64,000 nucleotides of DNA from Allacma fusca (GCA_947179485.1 OX359248.1:32497378-32561377), one strand, 5' to 3'. Shown: positions 38,023-49,876, numbered from the stretch's first letter. Notes: generated by a model from the sequence alone, not told the origin. Program-made: numbers and translations.

Positions 38023-39436
38023 TAGAGCATAACCCCGTGGGATATTTTAGGCCCGTACCCGCCCATGGCCCGTAAATGTTTACCCATGCCCGCCTGGCCC
38101 GAAATTAAACTTCAACAATAAAGCCCGGCCCGGCCCGTAAAATTTAAAAAAGCCCGTAGACCGCCCGCTAATACCAGTCCAGCTTGTAAATCCGTAGCTA
38201 TAGACCCAGAACAATTTTCTTATTCAATTTTTAATTTTCGCCTTTGTTTGAATGAAATTGGTAGGAGCTGTGGTTACTTCCACTGCAGAATTCTTACAAT
38301 TATGTTAGGCGTTTGACCAGAGTTGATGGACCTCCTTGGCGCGATTGCCTGCTATAAGGCTTCCATCCGATCGGATGATCCTCGGATATCCGAAGATCGG
38401 ATATCCGAAATTTCGGATCGGATACATACTTATCCGATCCGAACACAATCCGATCGGATCGGATACGTACCCCTTATCCGGTCATCGGATTCGGATCGGA
38501 TCGGATTTGGAAAAGACTATCCGATCGGTTCGGATCACAAATAATAAATATCGGATAATCCGACGGATATCCGAAAATCAAATTTTTAGCGCGTTCGAGC
38601 GACCAATAAGAACGAAGTGTGCAACAACAATTTGTCCAAAGAGTAACTGTGCCGCTTTTTACTTGTTTTCTTCTTAATTCTGTGCTTCACATTTACAGCG
38701 TTGTTTGTAAAGTTTTTCTTCAGTTTGTACATATGACGTAATGCATGCAAAAATTATTAATATTGTGATGTAGCAAAAAGCTAATGCATTTTTGCAGTGA
38801 AAATTCCTAATACTTTTTTTTATCACCCAATGGTATCAATTCGGATAATTTCGGATATCCGCGGATCGGATCGGATACTGCACTTATCCGATCCGAAAAT
38901 TTCGGATCGGATACGGATGAATAAAATTTTTATCCGAATCCGTAACGGTCGGATCGGATATTAAGAAAACTTATCCGAAAATTTCGGTTCGGTTCGGATT
39001 CGGATCGGATATTCGATTTATCCGGTCGGATGGAAGCCTTAGCCTGCTAAAATATCCCTGCATTCGTTGCACCTCACATAATTTATAGACACCTATGTTC
39101 AACTAGTATCTGTTTAAATGTTTTCCAACCTGGCAATCTTCCGACTATTTCATGTAATAAAGTCGTTGACATTGAATGTCAAGGCTTTGTTTTGAAGGTA
39201 AAATTGCAAAAGTTTGAAAATCGTTCCAAGTATTCAAGTTAATGTACTTTTACAACCCCCGATCCAGCATGCACCACACATGAATTTTTTCACGGGCTTT
39301 TTTAACCGCATTGAAAAAACCGTACCCGCCCGTAACCCGTCAAGTGGAATAAATTTTACCCGTACTCGCCAGAATCCCGGGCGGGCCGGGCTTTTTACGG
39401 GCTTACCCACAAATTTTAACCGCCCGAGGTGCTCTA
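38023..39436. mobile_element. hAT-like element of the GCCCGTACCCG family, interrupted
   Basis: Ends TAGAGCAT and GTGCTCTA are inverted, and the perfect 8-bp TSD CTGTCTTA flanks it (38015-38022 and 39437-39444). The subterminal parts are rich in GCCCGTACCCGCCC and GGCCCGGCCCG. Without the nested insertion (38355-39041) it is about 720 bp. Relatives are at 50335-50669 and, decayed, at about 46380-46697. Confidence 0.85.
38355..39041. mobile_element. Nested hAT-like element with GGATCGGATATCCG motifs
   Basis: A 687-bp element inside the previous one. The TIR TAAGGCTTCCATCCGA is mirrored at the other end by TCGGATGGAAGCCTTA. The 8-bp TSD GCCTGCTA is perfect (38347-38354 and 39042-39049). Both ends are packed with the partly palindromic motif CGGATCGGATA/TATCCGATCCG, with about 250 bp of ordinary AT-rich DNA in the middle. 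The protein-like open frames at 38323-38677 come from the motif repeat. Confidence 0.87.
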
Positions 39437-39444
39437 CTGTCTTA

Positions 39445-40112
39445 CTATGCGTTTCTCATACAATGCACCTCTGCAACATTTTTTCCTCTTCTAAAATAAG
39501 TTTTTTGTAATTCCTGCCATATTTTGAATGATTTTCAGGTTTTTCGGCTTTACAAATTTTCAAACTACCGTTTAGCCTATTTTATTCCACATAACTTTAA
39601 CGTACAAGGTCATGACATTGATTTTGACCCCCGTCCCGGCCTCAGGACGGGCCGGGGGGTCAAAAAGTGTTATACAGAGATTTAACTGTACACAATAGGC
39701 TGGACTGCTGAAGGCCGGAAACTCACGAAAGGGCCATTGGGCTAGAGAACTCACTAATGGTAATCTGGAATGTTGAGGCAGGAGCACTTACTATTGGGCT
39801 GGAGGGAGAGAAATTATAATTGGGTTGATTGCCCGGAATTAGAGCTGGGGCCGGCTGCTATTCTTTTCGCCTGACCTATTCCGTTCCGCTAAGGGAGACT
39901 ACTAGGATGCCAAATACGATAATGCCGAGACGATATTCTCGGAAATATCGCCATTTTACCACCGATACAACTTGCGATAAAAATCGCCAAATGTGTCGAG
40001 AATATCGGTGTCTCGCAAATATCAATTTCCATACATTGGGGCCTGTTTCTACTGTGCCTTCTATAGCGCACTAAATGAGAATTATACAAAGGGATCCGTC
40101 TACATGGCTTAC
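39445..40112. other. Repeat-derived spacer, no gene
   Basis: Contains inverted GACCCCCGTCCC / GGGGGGTCAA motifs near 39625-39665 that may pair with 37938-38002 as the ends of a still larger host element. Also contains TATCGGCG-type motifs near 39920-40025. No TSD could be settled. Confidence 0.4.
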
Positions 40113-40515
40113 TAGTGATGCCAATGGTCTGGTCTGATCCAGATTTTATGAAACTGTCTAATAAAAAGCTCACACCAGACCATTGGTCTGGTCCAGTTTT
40201 TCGGACCAGACCAGACCAAAGACCATGGTCCAGAATACTATTGTGAGCAATTAAATAATCACATTATATCCTGTCGAATTCTTCTTTTATCCCCAGAAAT
40301 GACGTTTTTAAGTTGTTCCATGGGATTATTTTAACTTAACTTTTTTGAGACCATGGTCCTGTGGTCTGGTCTGGTCCTGAAGCTGGACCAATTGTATCTG
40401 GTCTGGTCCAAGTGGTGGATCAGACGGGACCAGACCATAAAAATCTGGGACCAGACCGGACCAGACCAATAACGGACCATTGTAAATGGTCCGGACCAGA
40501 CCATTGGCATCCCTA
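40113..40515. mobile_element. hAT-like MITE, GGTCTGGTC family, solo copy
   Basis: A 403-bp relative of the array MITE at an independent site. Ends TAGTGATGCCAATGG and CCATTGGCATCCCTA; perfect 8-bp TSD TGGCTTAC (40105-40112 and 40516-40523). Confidence 0.9.
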
Positions 40516-40523
40516 TGGCTTAC

Positions 40524-43191
40524 AAGCATTATTGGCTTAACCAGCGCTCCCTGTGCAAGCTCCTTCACTAGAAACATAATTTGTATGCACATTCCATCTA
40601 TACAGTATGCACAATTGCGCACATGTGTTACCGCCATCAACAATAATTGTGGGTGCAGTCTTCATGTCATTTCTCACCTGCGCATTTCCGGTTTAATAAT
40701 GTATATAAATGAAACAGCAATCATTTATAATAAATAGTGAAAATAACGGAATCGATGGAGGCGGTAAAAAGCATAGAATTAAAAAACTAGATGAGATCTC
40801 ATAAGTACTGGAATTGTGCAAAACAGATCCAGTACTTGTACCAACTATAGAAAATGAAACTTTCGATACGAAATACCAACTCAAAACAGTGCTTAGTATC
40901 AAATTAGTCACCGAATTCGATTGTTCAAGATTTATACGTGTGAGACGATGCCCACTTGAATGAGAACGGTAGTTTCGTCACCGCAGAATCTGATTTTGAG
41001 GATTGCTCGGATAACCCGCTGTTTTCATTAATTAATTATTATTATTATTATTATAATTAAGTAATCTGTGTTTTTACCCGGTCTGTTAATTTCTATGTTC
41101 CTAAATTATTCGCCTATTGCCCATGCCTTCCAGTTAGTAAGTTGGCTGTGCCTACCTGCTTTGTAGGCCTGGTTTAGCGCAAATTCGCTTACTTTATTTT
41201 TCGTACAATGCCCTTCAAAAAAATATTTCCACCCTACAAATAGCTAACAGTAAGCCTACATATGTAATAAGCAGAAACCTTTGCTGGCAATCCTGGCTAG
41301 ATCTTATGTGTGAAGTTAAAATAGTGTATATTGCGAATGTCTTGGCGTGTACTTGCCTACCCTGACGGTAACTACCGTACTATCCAGTTAGCACTGGAAG
41401 AAAAATTATTTCAAACTGACTTCAGTGGCACTGTAATGTACTATTTATTATGACAACAGCACTTTTTCAATATGAAATCAAAATCTTACAATTATGATCC
41501 TGAAATGCCTGCTTATTCGGTTCATTAAACTGTCGTAATTACTTGAACGATATCTCGGGCGTGCGGGACAATTATGACTAGATTATGAGGCAACAGTGCT
41601 TCCCTTTTAACAATAAAATAATTTATTTTACAGTGCTGACAATACCTCTTGTAAGGCATGTACAAATTCTGACAGTAATTATTATTGACAGTGCAAGCTC
41701 TAAATGCAACAGTATGTATATAAAATTGAAGTAAAGCAATATAGAGATTTTCGATTCTGTATTCCCACAATTCTCCCTAAACCATACGCCCAGTCCAAAC
41801 GTTATGTAATGAAGTCCTTCAATACAACTGGTTACTATTAGGGAAGCATTATTGTGTACTAAAAATGAGCGTTGTGTACTCCTAGAGCTATGTAGAATAC
41901 CTTGTCTTCGCAACATTATGTAATTATTACAGTATTCTACAGTTACAAAATAATATTCCGTTGTAAAAGTAAACTTTCTTTAGGTGTAAAAATATTTGAA
42001 AGCATTGTCATTTTAACGAAATGTTGTTTTCTCATACTAAAAGCACACGAGAGTCAATGCAGCTTTCGTTACTGATCTTTTGTAGTGAGAGTACACTATA
42101 AATACACATACTGGCTACCAACTGATTAATTTATTCGTTTCATTCTGGGCCAAGTTGGAACGTAGCTTATGCAGGCTTTTTTTTATTTATTTCTAAGAAA
42201 CAGCTACCACTAACTACGGGTGGTCAACATCGTTTCTGAGATTGTAGTGACTTTAGTTAACTAAATACCCAAGATGATATGAAACGTACTATACATATTT
42301 TCCGTCTAGGTGCCCCGTTCCCGTCACGATTATTCAATACTTATGTAGTGTACTCTGGTTATAAGAGACACCCGAACATACAAGAGATGAATTGTCTCTG
42401 CGAAGACGAAAACATGAGCAAATTCTCTTACCAGTAATATTTAGAGTAAAATGTAGAATACTAGAAATGTGTAATGGGAAAGGCTTTTGGCTACCTCCTT
42501 TATACCCTAGAGGTATCACACCCGGCCCTTTAAAACTTAAGGAACGTGTGGCCAGGGGTTTTTGTTTTCCGGGTGTGAGCCACTTCCCCGGCATTCCTTA
42601 AGTATCAAGGGAATTAACCAAGAAAGTTATGTGGCACTTTTATTATTATATATAAATAAACAAAAAGCAAATAAGTATCATGAATAGTTCAATTATGTAT
42701 ATAAGTAGATACAAATTTAACATGGATTAGTAGACTGCATCCAGGTCGTGCGTTCCCAGTTCAAGCCAATCAGCCAACCAACAGCCCCACCTATAATCAT
42801 CCCTAACATAGTGACTGGTACCCACCCATAAGGTTGGTACCGTATACCTTATGTTAGGGCTATTGGTTGGCTGATGGGCGTACACTTCCTGTTACACATT
42901 TCGTACCAACAATATGGGTGGGTACAACAAGTCAAACTTGTCCAACAAATTCAACAATCTAGATTATTTCTTGATTAAATAGTTTTAAACCCGAGAGAAA
43001 AAAATGATTTACATTATAATAAATTATCTAGGTACAGCGATATACCTGCTTGCGTTACCACATTATTTTAATGATTTTTGATAAGCATTCTAAGAAGATC
43101 AAATCATCTGTTCGCGTTTTGTGTTTTGTTTTAACATGAACCTGGATTTTTATTCCATTAACAAATGAATAAACATCAAACTAATTTAATC
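40524..43191. other. Non-coding region downstream of the transposase-like gene
   Basis: No exon recognised. Contains two small inverted repeats: 42515-42580 (TCACACCCGG against CCGGGTGTGA) and 42769-42875 (ATCAGCCAACCAA against TTGGTTGGCTGAT), both likely foldback remnants. Confidence 0.5.
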
Positions 43192-45370
43192 TTAAATATA
43201 ATCATGATCATCTTGTGCTCTTCGCGATTGAGCGGAGTAAGAATGATCCTCGACTGCCCCTGGTCGTGGAGTAGGGGTTTGTACCTGCGGTAAAGCAGGC
43301 AAGAGTCGATTCCACTCATTCCGGTCTTCTATGCTAAGAAACCTAAGCAACGATCTCACGTCATCTGCGTTTCTTTCTGGAACCACGAATTCAGCAATAT
43401 ACGCAGGTACAAAGCGTAAATTTGCAAGACTAGTCAAGCTAAAATTCCCAGTTTGGATGATATTATGAAGAGTTGGATTCTGATCATCATGAGACCTTTT
43501 AGTGAAGTACAGGTTCGGTCTGGTAATATCGGAAGATATTACGTGAAACTGGGTCACCTTTAGAGAGTCAGGTTTTGGAAGCCGGGTTTTCAAAATTTCA
43601 AAGTCTAAAAAGTCTTGATACGTCAACTTCACAATGGGAAATGGTGATTGTGGCCGACAATTTGCAATCACTTTCATCCATTCACTTGGTACCGCAATAC
43701 TGGCCTTTTTATACTTGGCATACCTTTCAATCACCGCGAAATCGCGGTCACAAGGAAGGAAAGAGTGTCCCGTTACCAGAAATTTTTGATGCACTTCCGT
43801 GAAGTAACGCATCAGCGTAAGGTATTTAAACAGGGCTACTATTTGGTAGTTGTTATTCTGCGCAACACATCTATCGGACCAAAAATTCAGTTTTCTGGTC
43901 TGTCCAGGTTCTAACGGAGTAAAGTGTCCAATAATGTGTTTGTAAATAATTGACGCAATTTCGATTTGTCCACGCCGACCATCCGTCTGATGCCAGAAAT
44001 ACATATAGGAATTCTCGGCAGCGGGATCAGAGACTGCCACATTGTAACTTGAGAACTTTGTCCTATAATAGGAATCCGATGCTGAAATTTTAGGCGATAA
44101 CATCACCTTTCAAATAAAGCAAATACTCATGAGCAAAAATACTACAAGAAACTAAAAAATCTAACCATTAAAAAAGTTAAACCATAGCTTCATGATACAA
44201 ACAGGCATGCAAAAATGCTATGAAATAAAGATAATACAACTATAAAACATTAGTTGATAATATACCTTTTGCATATCAATGCATAGTGTCACAACATGAC
44301 TTGAAGCTTTTGCTAATTCCGTATCAATGCGGAGATGGGTGTATGCTGAATCAGCCTTCAAATGATGCTCCTCAATTTCAGCTTCTATTTGACGAATTGC
44401 GATTAAGTTTGTGTTCGAAACTTCACGGAGCCGTCGATGTAAGCTATCGCATCTATCGCAAGTGTCGGTCTTTGGTAGACCAAATTTTAGTCCTGTCTCC
44501 AAAAAGATACTTCGGTAAGTCGACAAGCACTCCGGCTCAGAATTGCTGTCAATAGCTGCGAAAAACATCTCAGAATAAAGAGCATGCATTTTGGACACAT
44601 TCAGTTCAGCATCGAGATACTTCCGCTCAGGGTCTCCATTCTGTAAAACAAGGGTCATAAAATAATCTCTGTAATGTATTTTTTTAACATCGCTAAAGTT
44701 ATCCATAGTGAAAGACTGACTGCTTCCACAAGTGTAAGAATTGTATAATAATTACAGCTCGACAATAGTGGCTGATATATGTGGGAAAGGAATTGATATG
44801 CTCCAGAATTGTAGCTCTTTTTTCTGTTGTAAGCTTTCGTGGGTTTGGCTGTAAACCTCGCTTGTCTTCGAAGCTTAGGTGGCCCAACCGAATACGTTTT
44901 TGGAGATTCTCGATACGACTTCTAGTAACCTTGAAAATCTCCAAAAACGTCCTGTAGCAACATTGAACCTTTCTTCCATCACTGTTTTTTAGGAAGTACT
45001 TCCAGTTGTAATTATCTTTATTAAATGCGGCTACTTCGTCGCTATCTCCCGCCAAATCCATCAAACTGGATAGAATACTTTGCTGACGGTTGTAATTGTC
45101 AACTTGTTCTTTCCAGAAATCTTCCCACAATTCCAGTTTGCGTGCAGGGAGTAGCCAACAACCGTCAAATCTGCAACGTTTGCCACAGATTCGTTCAGCC
45201 AGAGGTGTGCTGATAGCAGAATGACGCTGCCCGTTTCGTCCTTCGTAAGGCAGTCCTGATTGACGATTGTGTTTAGCTTTGTTATCACTCCAATCTGTAA
45301 TATTCAAATTTCTCTTTCTGGAACTGTTTAACGTCTTCAGCTGCGAATCCGATATTGCGATTTTAGGCAT
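43192..45370 (-). CDS. Intact spliced transposase-like protein, 634 aa (RNase H-like DDE fold suspected)
   Basis: Three exons (44756-45370, 44266-44640, 43192-44106) joined by two short phase-0 GT-AG introns give 634 aa without a stop or frameshift. The N-terminal part has a Cys/His cluster (CGKRCRFDGC) and basic residues. The middle has a CxxC pair (TDTCDRCDSL). The C-terminal half looks like an RNase H-type catalytic core with candidate acidic residues in LCIDMQK, NFWSDRC and DRDFAVIE. Proteins with this layout (SHY..., KTDTC..C, WSD.C..QN, GH.F.PCDRDF) recur in arthropod genomes as multi-copy genes, consistent with a cut-and-paste transposase. I cannot name the superfamily with confidence. 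It does not look like a hAT transposase, so it is not an obvious source for the MITEs. ATG at 45370 was chosen because upstream in-frame sequence has no ATG. No TIRs were found around it. Confidence 0.65.
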
Positions 45371-45893
45371 TGTAGTAGCTCCAAAATTCAACGAAAAGCA
45401 GTTCGAACACTTTTTACAATCAAGTTTTCAAATTCGATCGAACCAGTCGATCGTTTCACCACCTAAAATAAACCTCTAAATAAATTAATATCCAATTTTT
45501 TCCCATTAAAATGCTCCAAACTCAGCACCCCACTGAAGTTATTATCAGCTATTCGCTTAAATTAAAAATTCTCAACTCGTCTTGTGGTATGGAACTGTAA
45601 CCCGGAGGACAGTTATGAGTTAACCAGGGGTTTGGATAAAATGTTGGATCGGTGGGATGAGATCTTTTGTTTTTAGTTCTCATAAAACAGTTAATTTGTA
45701 AACGAAAGCAAAATGTAAACCAAAATAATGAAGAAAAATCTTTAGGAATACAAATTGATGAGATCATTAAATGATTTCTTCAGCACTTCTAGTTGCATTC
45801 ACCAAACATATAGATGAATAAAGGACACGAATTACTGGACAAGAATACGGAGCCTATCAACCCAGTGGGTTAATTGGCCTGTGATTGGTGCAC
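45371..45893. other. Spacer upstream of the transposase-like gene
   Basis: AT-rich, with no exon recognised. It presumably contains the promoter of the minus-strand gene. Confidence 0.4.
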
Positions 45894-46379
45894 TAGTGCT
45901 GCCATATGTTCAGGACTGATCCAAACTGCCCCGGAGGAAGGAAAGCGTATTGGTTGATACAAACAGTTTGGGAGGCGCATAGATCATTTGTAAGCAGTCC
46001 TTTAAATACTTCGACTCCTTTGCCACCACCGCGTGTGTTCCACCTTAGTCTATAAATACCAGACTTGATTCTCATGTTGTAGACACTGTTGAATGACTTT
46101 GGTAATCACTTGAACCTTCGTTGTATTTAAACGTTAATGCAATGAAAACATGCTTAGACTCCTCGCGGCAGGCAAGAGAACTTGTTCCAGCTGAAATCAC
46201 AATGAAAATACAATCCCGTCTTGCAATTAATGTCAGGCTTGCTTAATTCCCTAAAAGATCGAAATACCGATGGATTTACCCTGTAAGTTGAAAAATATTT
46301 TAAATTGCTGAAGCAGATATGTTTTTTCGACAAAAAACTTCACTAGAATGATTCTTTCATCATTACAAACTACTTTTAA

Positions 46380-46697
46380 AATTTGCGGGTAAGCCAAGGC
46401 TTTGAGCGGGTTAAATAGAGTCGTCAACTATGGCAAAGCATAATTGTAAGAATGGAAGCAATCTCAACTATTACCAATTTCATTTTTAAAAGTCGGAAAT
46501 GCAAAATTGCATTAGATAGATGATTTAGCTCTAGCTGTAAGGATGTACAAGCCGAACTGGTATTTACGGTCCTTCTTTGCTTCTGCATGCCAAGCGGGCT
46601 TTATCGTTGAACTTCACTTTCGGACCGGGCTGGCAAGGTGAAATTACGCACCGCGGGAGGTCACATGCCTAAAGTATCCTACTGGGTGATGCTCTAC
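46380..46697. mobile_element. Decayed MITE of the TAGAGCATC family
   Basis: Clearly related to 50335-50669 in the same orientation (GCGGGTAAGCC near the left, GATGCTCTA at the right) but heavily diverged; left terminus and TSD not recoverable. Confidence 0.6.
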
Positions 46698-46868
46698 CTT
46701 GGAAGTGAAGTAGACCCAATTGAAGGACACACCCATCGCATCGTCGATCTTCCACGATTAAAATAAATTATTAAAACAAGTTACACTGCATAACTAGGTT
46801 TAGACTTTAGCATTCTTTACATTGTAGATTCTTGGTCCAACCCTCAAAGTTATGCTAATAACTAATAC

Positions 46869-46976
46869 GGTGAGCATTGCGAGTCCAAAATTATCGAAAT
46901 TTGTGATTCCGAAGTTCGGACCTTCCCAGCCATACATACAGTTATAAAATTCCATACATTTGCATTGGAAGTCCCC
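46869..46976 (-). pseudogene. Isolated exon of a voltage-gated calcium channel alpha-1 subunit (domain I pore loop)
   Basis: A 108-bp open exon with a TTCTTGTAG acceptor and a GTATTA donor, reading [13 protein letters not shown] then [14 protein letters not shown] and DNFGLAMLT. The GW[19 protein letters not shown] pattern is the domain I selectivity-filter approach of Cav1/Cav2 channels; the next exon should begin VFQC with the EGWTD motif. No such exon was found downstream on this strand, nor convincing S5 sequence upstream. A possible upstream exon (about 47048-47096, GLFGLAYNELRYTGQR) does not resemble Cav S5. It is either a captured or duplicated gene fragment or one exon of a gene with very long introns. 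The reading frame is intact. Confidence 0.6.
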
Positions 46977-47290
46977 CTACAAGAAATATGATCGTCCATC
47001 AGTTTTCCTGTTAATAAAAATGTCAAACTATTTTCCCATACGCTGACACTTACCCTTTGGCCTGTGTATCGGAGTTCGTTGTACGCAAGACCGAATAAAC
47101 CGACTAATTTTTTATTTTATTTACAAGCTAAACTTTGCACTTCAACCGTCATTTTGAGAATAAAAATTTCTCGTCGGTAAAGACATGTGTTCAAGCGGAA
47201 TGTATAACCCCAGAAAAGAGTTTCAACCCATTGATAGTGTAGATGGCAATAACAAACATTACATCATCACAAAATTATGGTACAACGGTC

Positions 47291-48352
47291 CGGCTCACCT
47301 AGGTTCTATCCCAAACTCAATATTATACACGGAAAATTTAAATAATCGCTTAATCAACTTAATACCAACATTCCATTGTTATTAAATCTTGCTGTTGCAA
47401 CACTGTATGGTGCTTCGCCCCTTAGTGGATCAGGATAACGTGCTGATCAAATGTGATTTTTTATAATTTAATTATAATTTGTATGTAGCTCGGTTGTACC
47501 CTAATAATGTGACTGATGTCTCCAACACTGGACGCACTGATTATTTAAAATAGGAAAAATGGCAGGAATTGATAGAAGCGCAACACGTTTCACGTGCTAC
47601 AATCACTAAAATTCATGGTTCCTACAAATCAATCCTTATTGCCTAATGGTATTTTAGGGGATATAAAGATCAAATGTGCATGTTAGGACTTGTAATTAAA
47701 AAATAGTGAGCAAATAACTTCAGCAATACAGTATTTGAGAAATTAACTGACGTAAATATAGTGTTACAATAAGTACTTTCAATTCCATTTGATTTTCCCT
47801 CATAGGAAACCCACACTTATGGGCACAAAGTTCAGTCACTATATTTCTCCTCTCCTCAAATTCTTAAGGTCTGGAAAATAAGAAAGTACATTTAGTTTGA
47901 TTGATAGAGCATTGTGACCTTTCGGCTTCGATTTGACAAAATAATCAGATTGCAATTAATTCATGGAGATTGAATTCCATAACCATAACACATGAGTAGA
48001 CAGCATTCGCTGTGGGTTTGAATATCGACACACAGACAGAGACACGACGTTCTGGATTTACTAGAGGAAATTGGACTTGGGAAGTCTACTGGAAGTAGGG
48101 CTTCTACTGGGGACAATATTTTTGTCCCGGTAGCAATTCTGTCCCGTCCCGAAATCCTCTGGACAAAAAAATCGTCCCGATTCAGTCCCGAAATTACAAA
48201 ACTTTTGTCCCGAAACTGTACCAATCCCGGTCCCGTCCCGAAAACCTCGGGACGGGACGTCCCGGTTATTATCCCAGTCTTATGAAATGCTCCACATTCC
48301 TTTATTTCTACAAGAATACCTCGAATAATTGCGAAATTTTGCTTTAAAAAAT
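47291..48352. mobile_element. Inverted solo copy of the L-specific 1070-bp segment
   Basis: Reverse complement of 19680-20749 with scattered substitutions and small deletions (total 8 bp shorter), including its GGGAC-rich block (about 48105-48270). It shows that this segment moves or was copied independently of the array. Confidence 0.88.
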
Positions 48353-48429
48353 ATTTATATATAGAATAACAAATTTTAAAAGGAACAATTCCCATACATA
48401 TTCATTTTTACAGCAATAGTATACTGTAC

Positions 48430-48496
48430 AAGAATATTTTTCCGTCCCGTCCCGAAACTGTCCCGATCCCGGTCCCGTCCCGAACAGAAACCCTAA
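48430..48496. repeat. GTCCCGTCCCG fragment
   Basis: A short block of GTCCCGTCCCG / GGTCCCG motifs ending AGAAACCCTA, related to the end of the GGGAC block in the neighbouring segment (GAAGCCCTA). Confidence 0.6.
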
Positions 48497-48672
48497 CTGG
48501 AAGCTCAGTAGAGCTTGAGCGTGCATTATTAAGCTATTTTCGTAGTTACGAAAATTGCTTAATATTGTACACTATTGAGCTTCCAGTAGACTGCAAGCTT
48601 TAGGGATATAGCCTAGAAGCACAGCGAGCTGAAAAAGCTCTCCTCTGCTACAGAATTTCAGCTCGCTGTGCT
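48497..48672. repeat. Two adjacent hairpins
   Basis: The first, 48497-48585, has CTGGAAGCTCA inverted at its ends and an inner stem AAGCTATTTTCG / CGAAAATTGCTT. The second has a perfect 17-bp inverted repeat, 48618-48634 against 48656-48672, with a 21-bp loop. They are likely foldback elements. Confidence 0.75.
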
Positions 48673-48693
48673 ACTCGGTTTGCTTGCTGTATA

Positions 48694-49228
48694 TACCAGG
48701 ATCCACCAGTCCCTACCTTTTTCAGTCCAAGTCAAAATCAGTCTTAAGTTCCTGATCAGTCAGTCAGTCCTTAAGTCTGTTTGCAGTTTCCTATGAGTCT
48801 CAGTCAGTCACAGTCATTATAAGAGTCACTCGAATAAGTCACAGTCTCAGAGGACAATGTGAAAATTTCAAAAATACCTATTTTTTGTAATTTTCTTGTG
48901 CTGCATTTCAATACGATTGATGACCTGGAATCTGCTTTTGTAAAATACTACGAAAATCTCCAATATTTTCAATGTAGATTTATATCATAGATTTTACATA
49001 GCTCCGCTAGGTACGTTGTGTACGCTTTATGATTTTCTTGATTCCTACATTGTTTTAAGCGTTCGTCTCAGTCTCAGTCAGTCCCGATGATTCAGAAATA
49101 AGTCTAAGTCAGTCAAAGTCTTGAGCTGCAGTTAGATTTATCAGTCGCAGTCTCAGTCAGTCATCAGTCAGTCACTCAATGTTGCAGTCAGTCCTTCACC
49201 ATCAGTCTAAGACTGGTCTATCCTGGTA
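48694..49228. mobile_element. Non-autonomous element with CAGTCAGTC motif array
   Basis: Ends TACCAGGATCCACCAGTC and GACTGGTCTATCCTGGTA are inverted repeats. About 535 bp, dense in AGTCAGTC / GTCTCAGTCAG near both ends with an AT-rich centre. No clear 8-bp TSD; short TATA-type flanks are present on both sides. Same architecture as the hAT-like MITEs, but assignment is uncertain. Confidence 0.65.
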
Positions 49229-49876
49229 TATACCACCGGCTTGTTTGGCTATATAGTTAAATAGTATACGGCATACGATGATATTGGTTCATTCATGGCA
49301 TAATTTACTCACTTTCTTTCTGAAATCTCAAACAACATGCGGAAGGTGTTTTCCATTTCCAAGAAAAAGAGCAATCGTTGCTTGGGAAGTAACAAAAATG
49401 ATAACACCAGCGTAGTAGGTAGGTTAAACCCGCGGATATACTGACAGTAAGTGACAGAATGGGTGGATAAATTTTTCGTTACATGATGTCATCTGTATTT
49501 CGTCAAATACATCTATACTCACTACAATAAATTATTAACAAACATTTTCAGGAAATAAAATAATGCCCTAATGTATTAACTATAATGAAAACAAAAATAA
49601 TTCCATAAGTTGTTTTCCTCGTTCATGATGAACTTTGAGCCGATCAATCGTCACTGGAGTATCTGTCTTTAACTGTGATGATGTAATTTGTGTCACTCCC
49701 CCTTCCGTCGCGCCCGTCTCTTTTTGACTTAGAGGGCTGCCCCCAGAAGTTTGTGCCATTCTGGGGACTATAGCTCCTCACGATTCGAGTAGTTATCCAT
49801 ACCGCACTTGTACTTGGAAGCGTACTCGAATAGTCGGGGCCAAATTCCCGCTTGACCCGGACTTGTGTCTTCAAGT
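49229..49876. other. Spacer with a possible small exon, otherwise unassigned
   Basis: A plus-strand ATG at about 49338 opens 27 codons beginning MRKVFSISKKK before a GTAGGT; with no continuation found it cannot be called a gene. Sequence at 49740-49876 has TACTTG/CGAGTA motifs that continue beyond 55866, so the composite element interrupted another repeat. Confidence 0.3.

Noticed and set aside
38323-38677. Frames rich in SDRIGY / RIGSD
   Set aside because: Arise from the GGATCGGATA motif array of a MITE.
37938-39665. Larger host element with GGGGGGTCAA ends enclosing the hAT nest
   Set aside because: Inverted GGGTCAAAAT/ATTTTGACCC motifs exist on both sides but neither consistent termini nor a convincing TSD could be fixed (a 7-bp TACAAGG match may be chance).
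47048-47096. Possible second calcium-channel exon next to the pore-loop exon
   Set aside because: Splice sites are usable, but the peptide does not resemble the S5 segment or turret of any Cav channel I know.
49338-49420. Short plus-strand frame beginning MRKVFSISKKK with a possible GTAGGT donor, weakly reminiscent of first exons of ankyrin-repeat proteins
   Set aside because: Only 27 codons, no second exon found, surrounded by transposon sequence.
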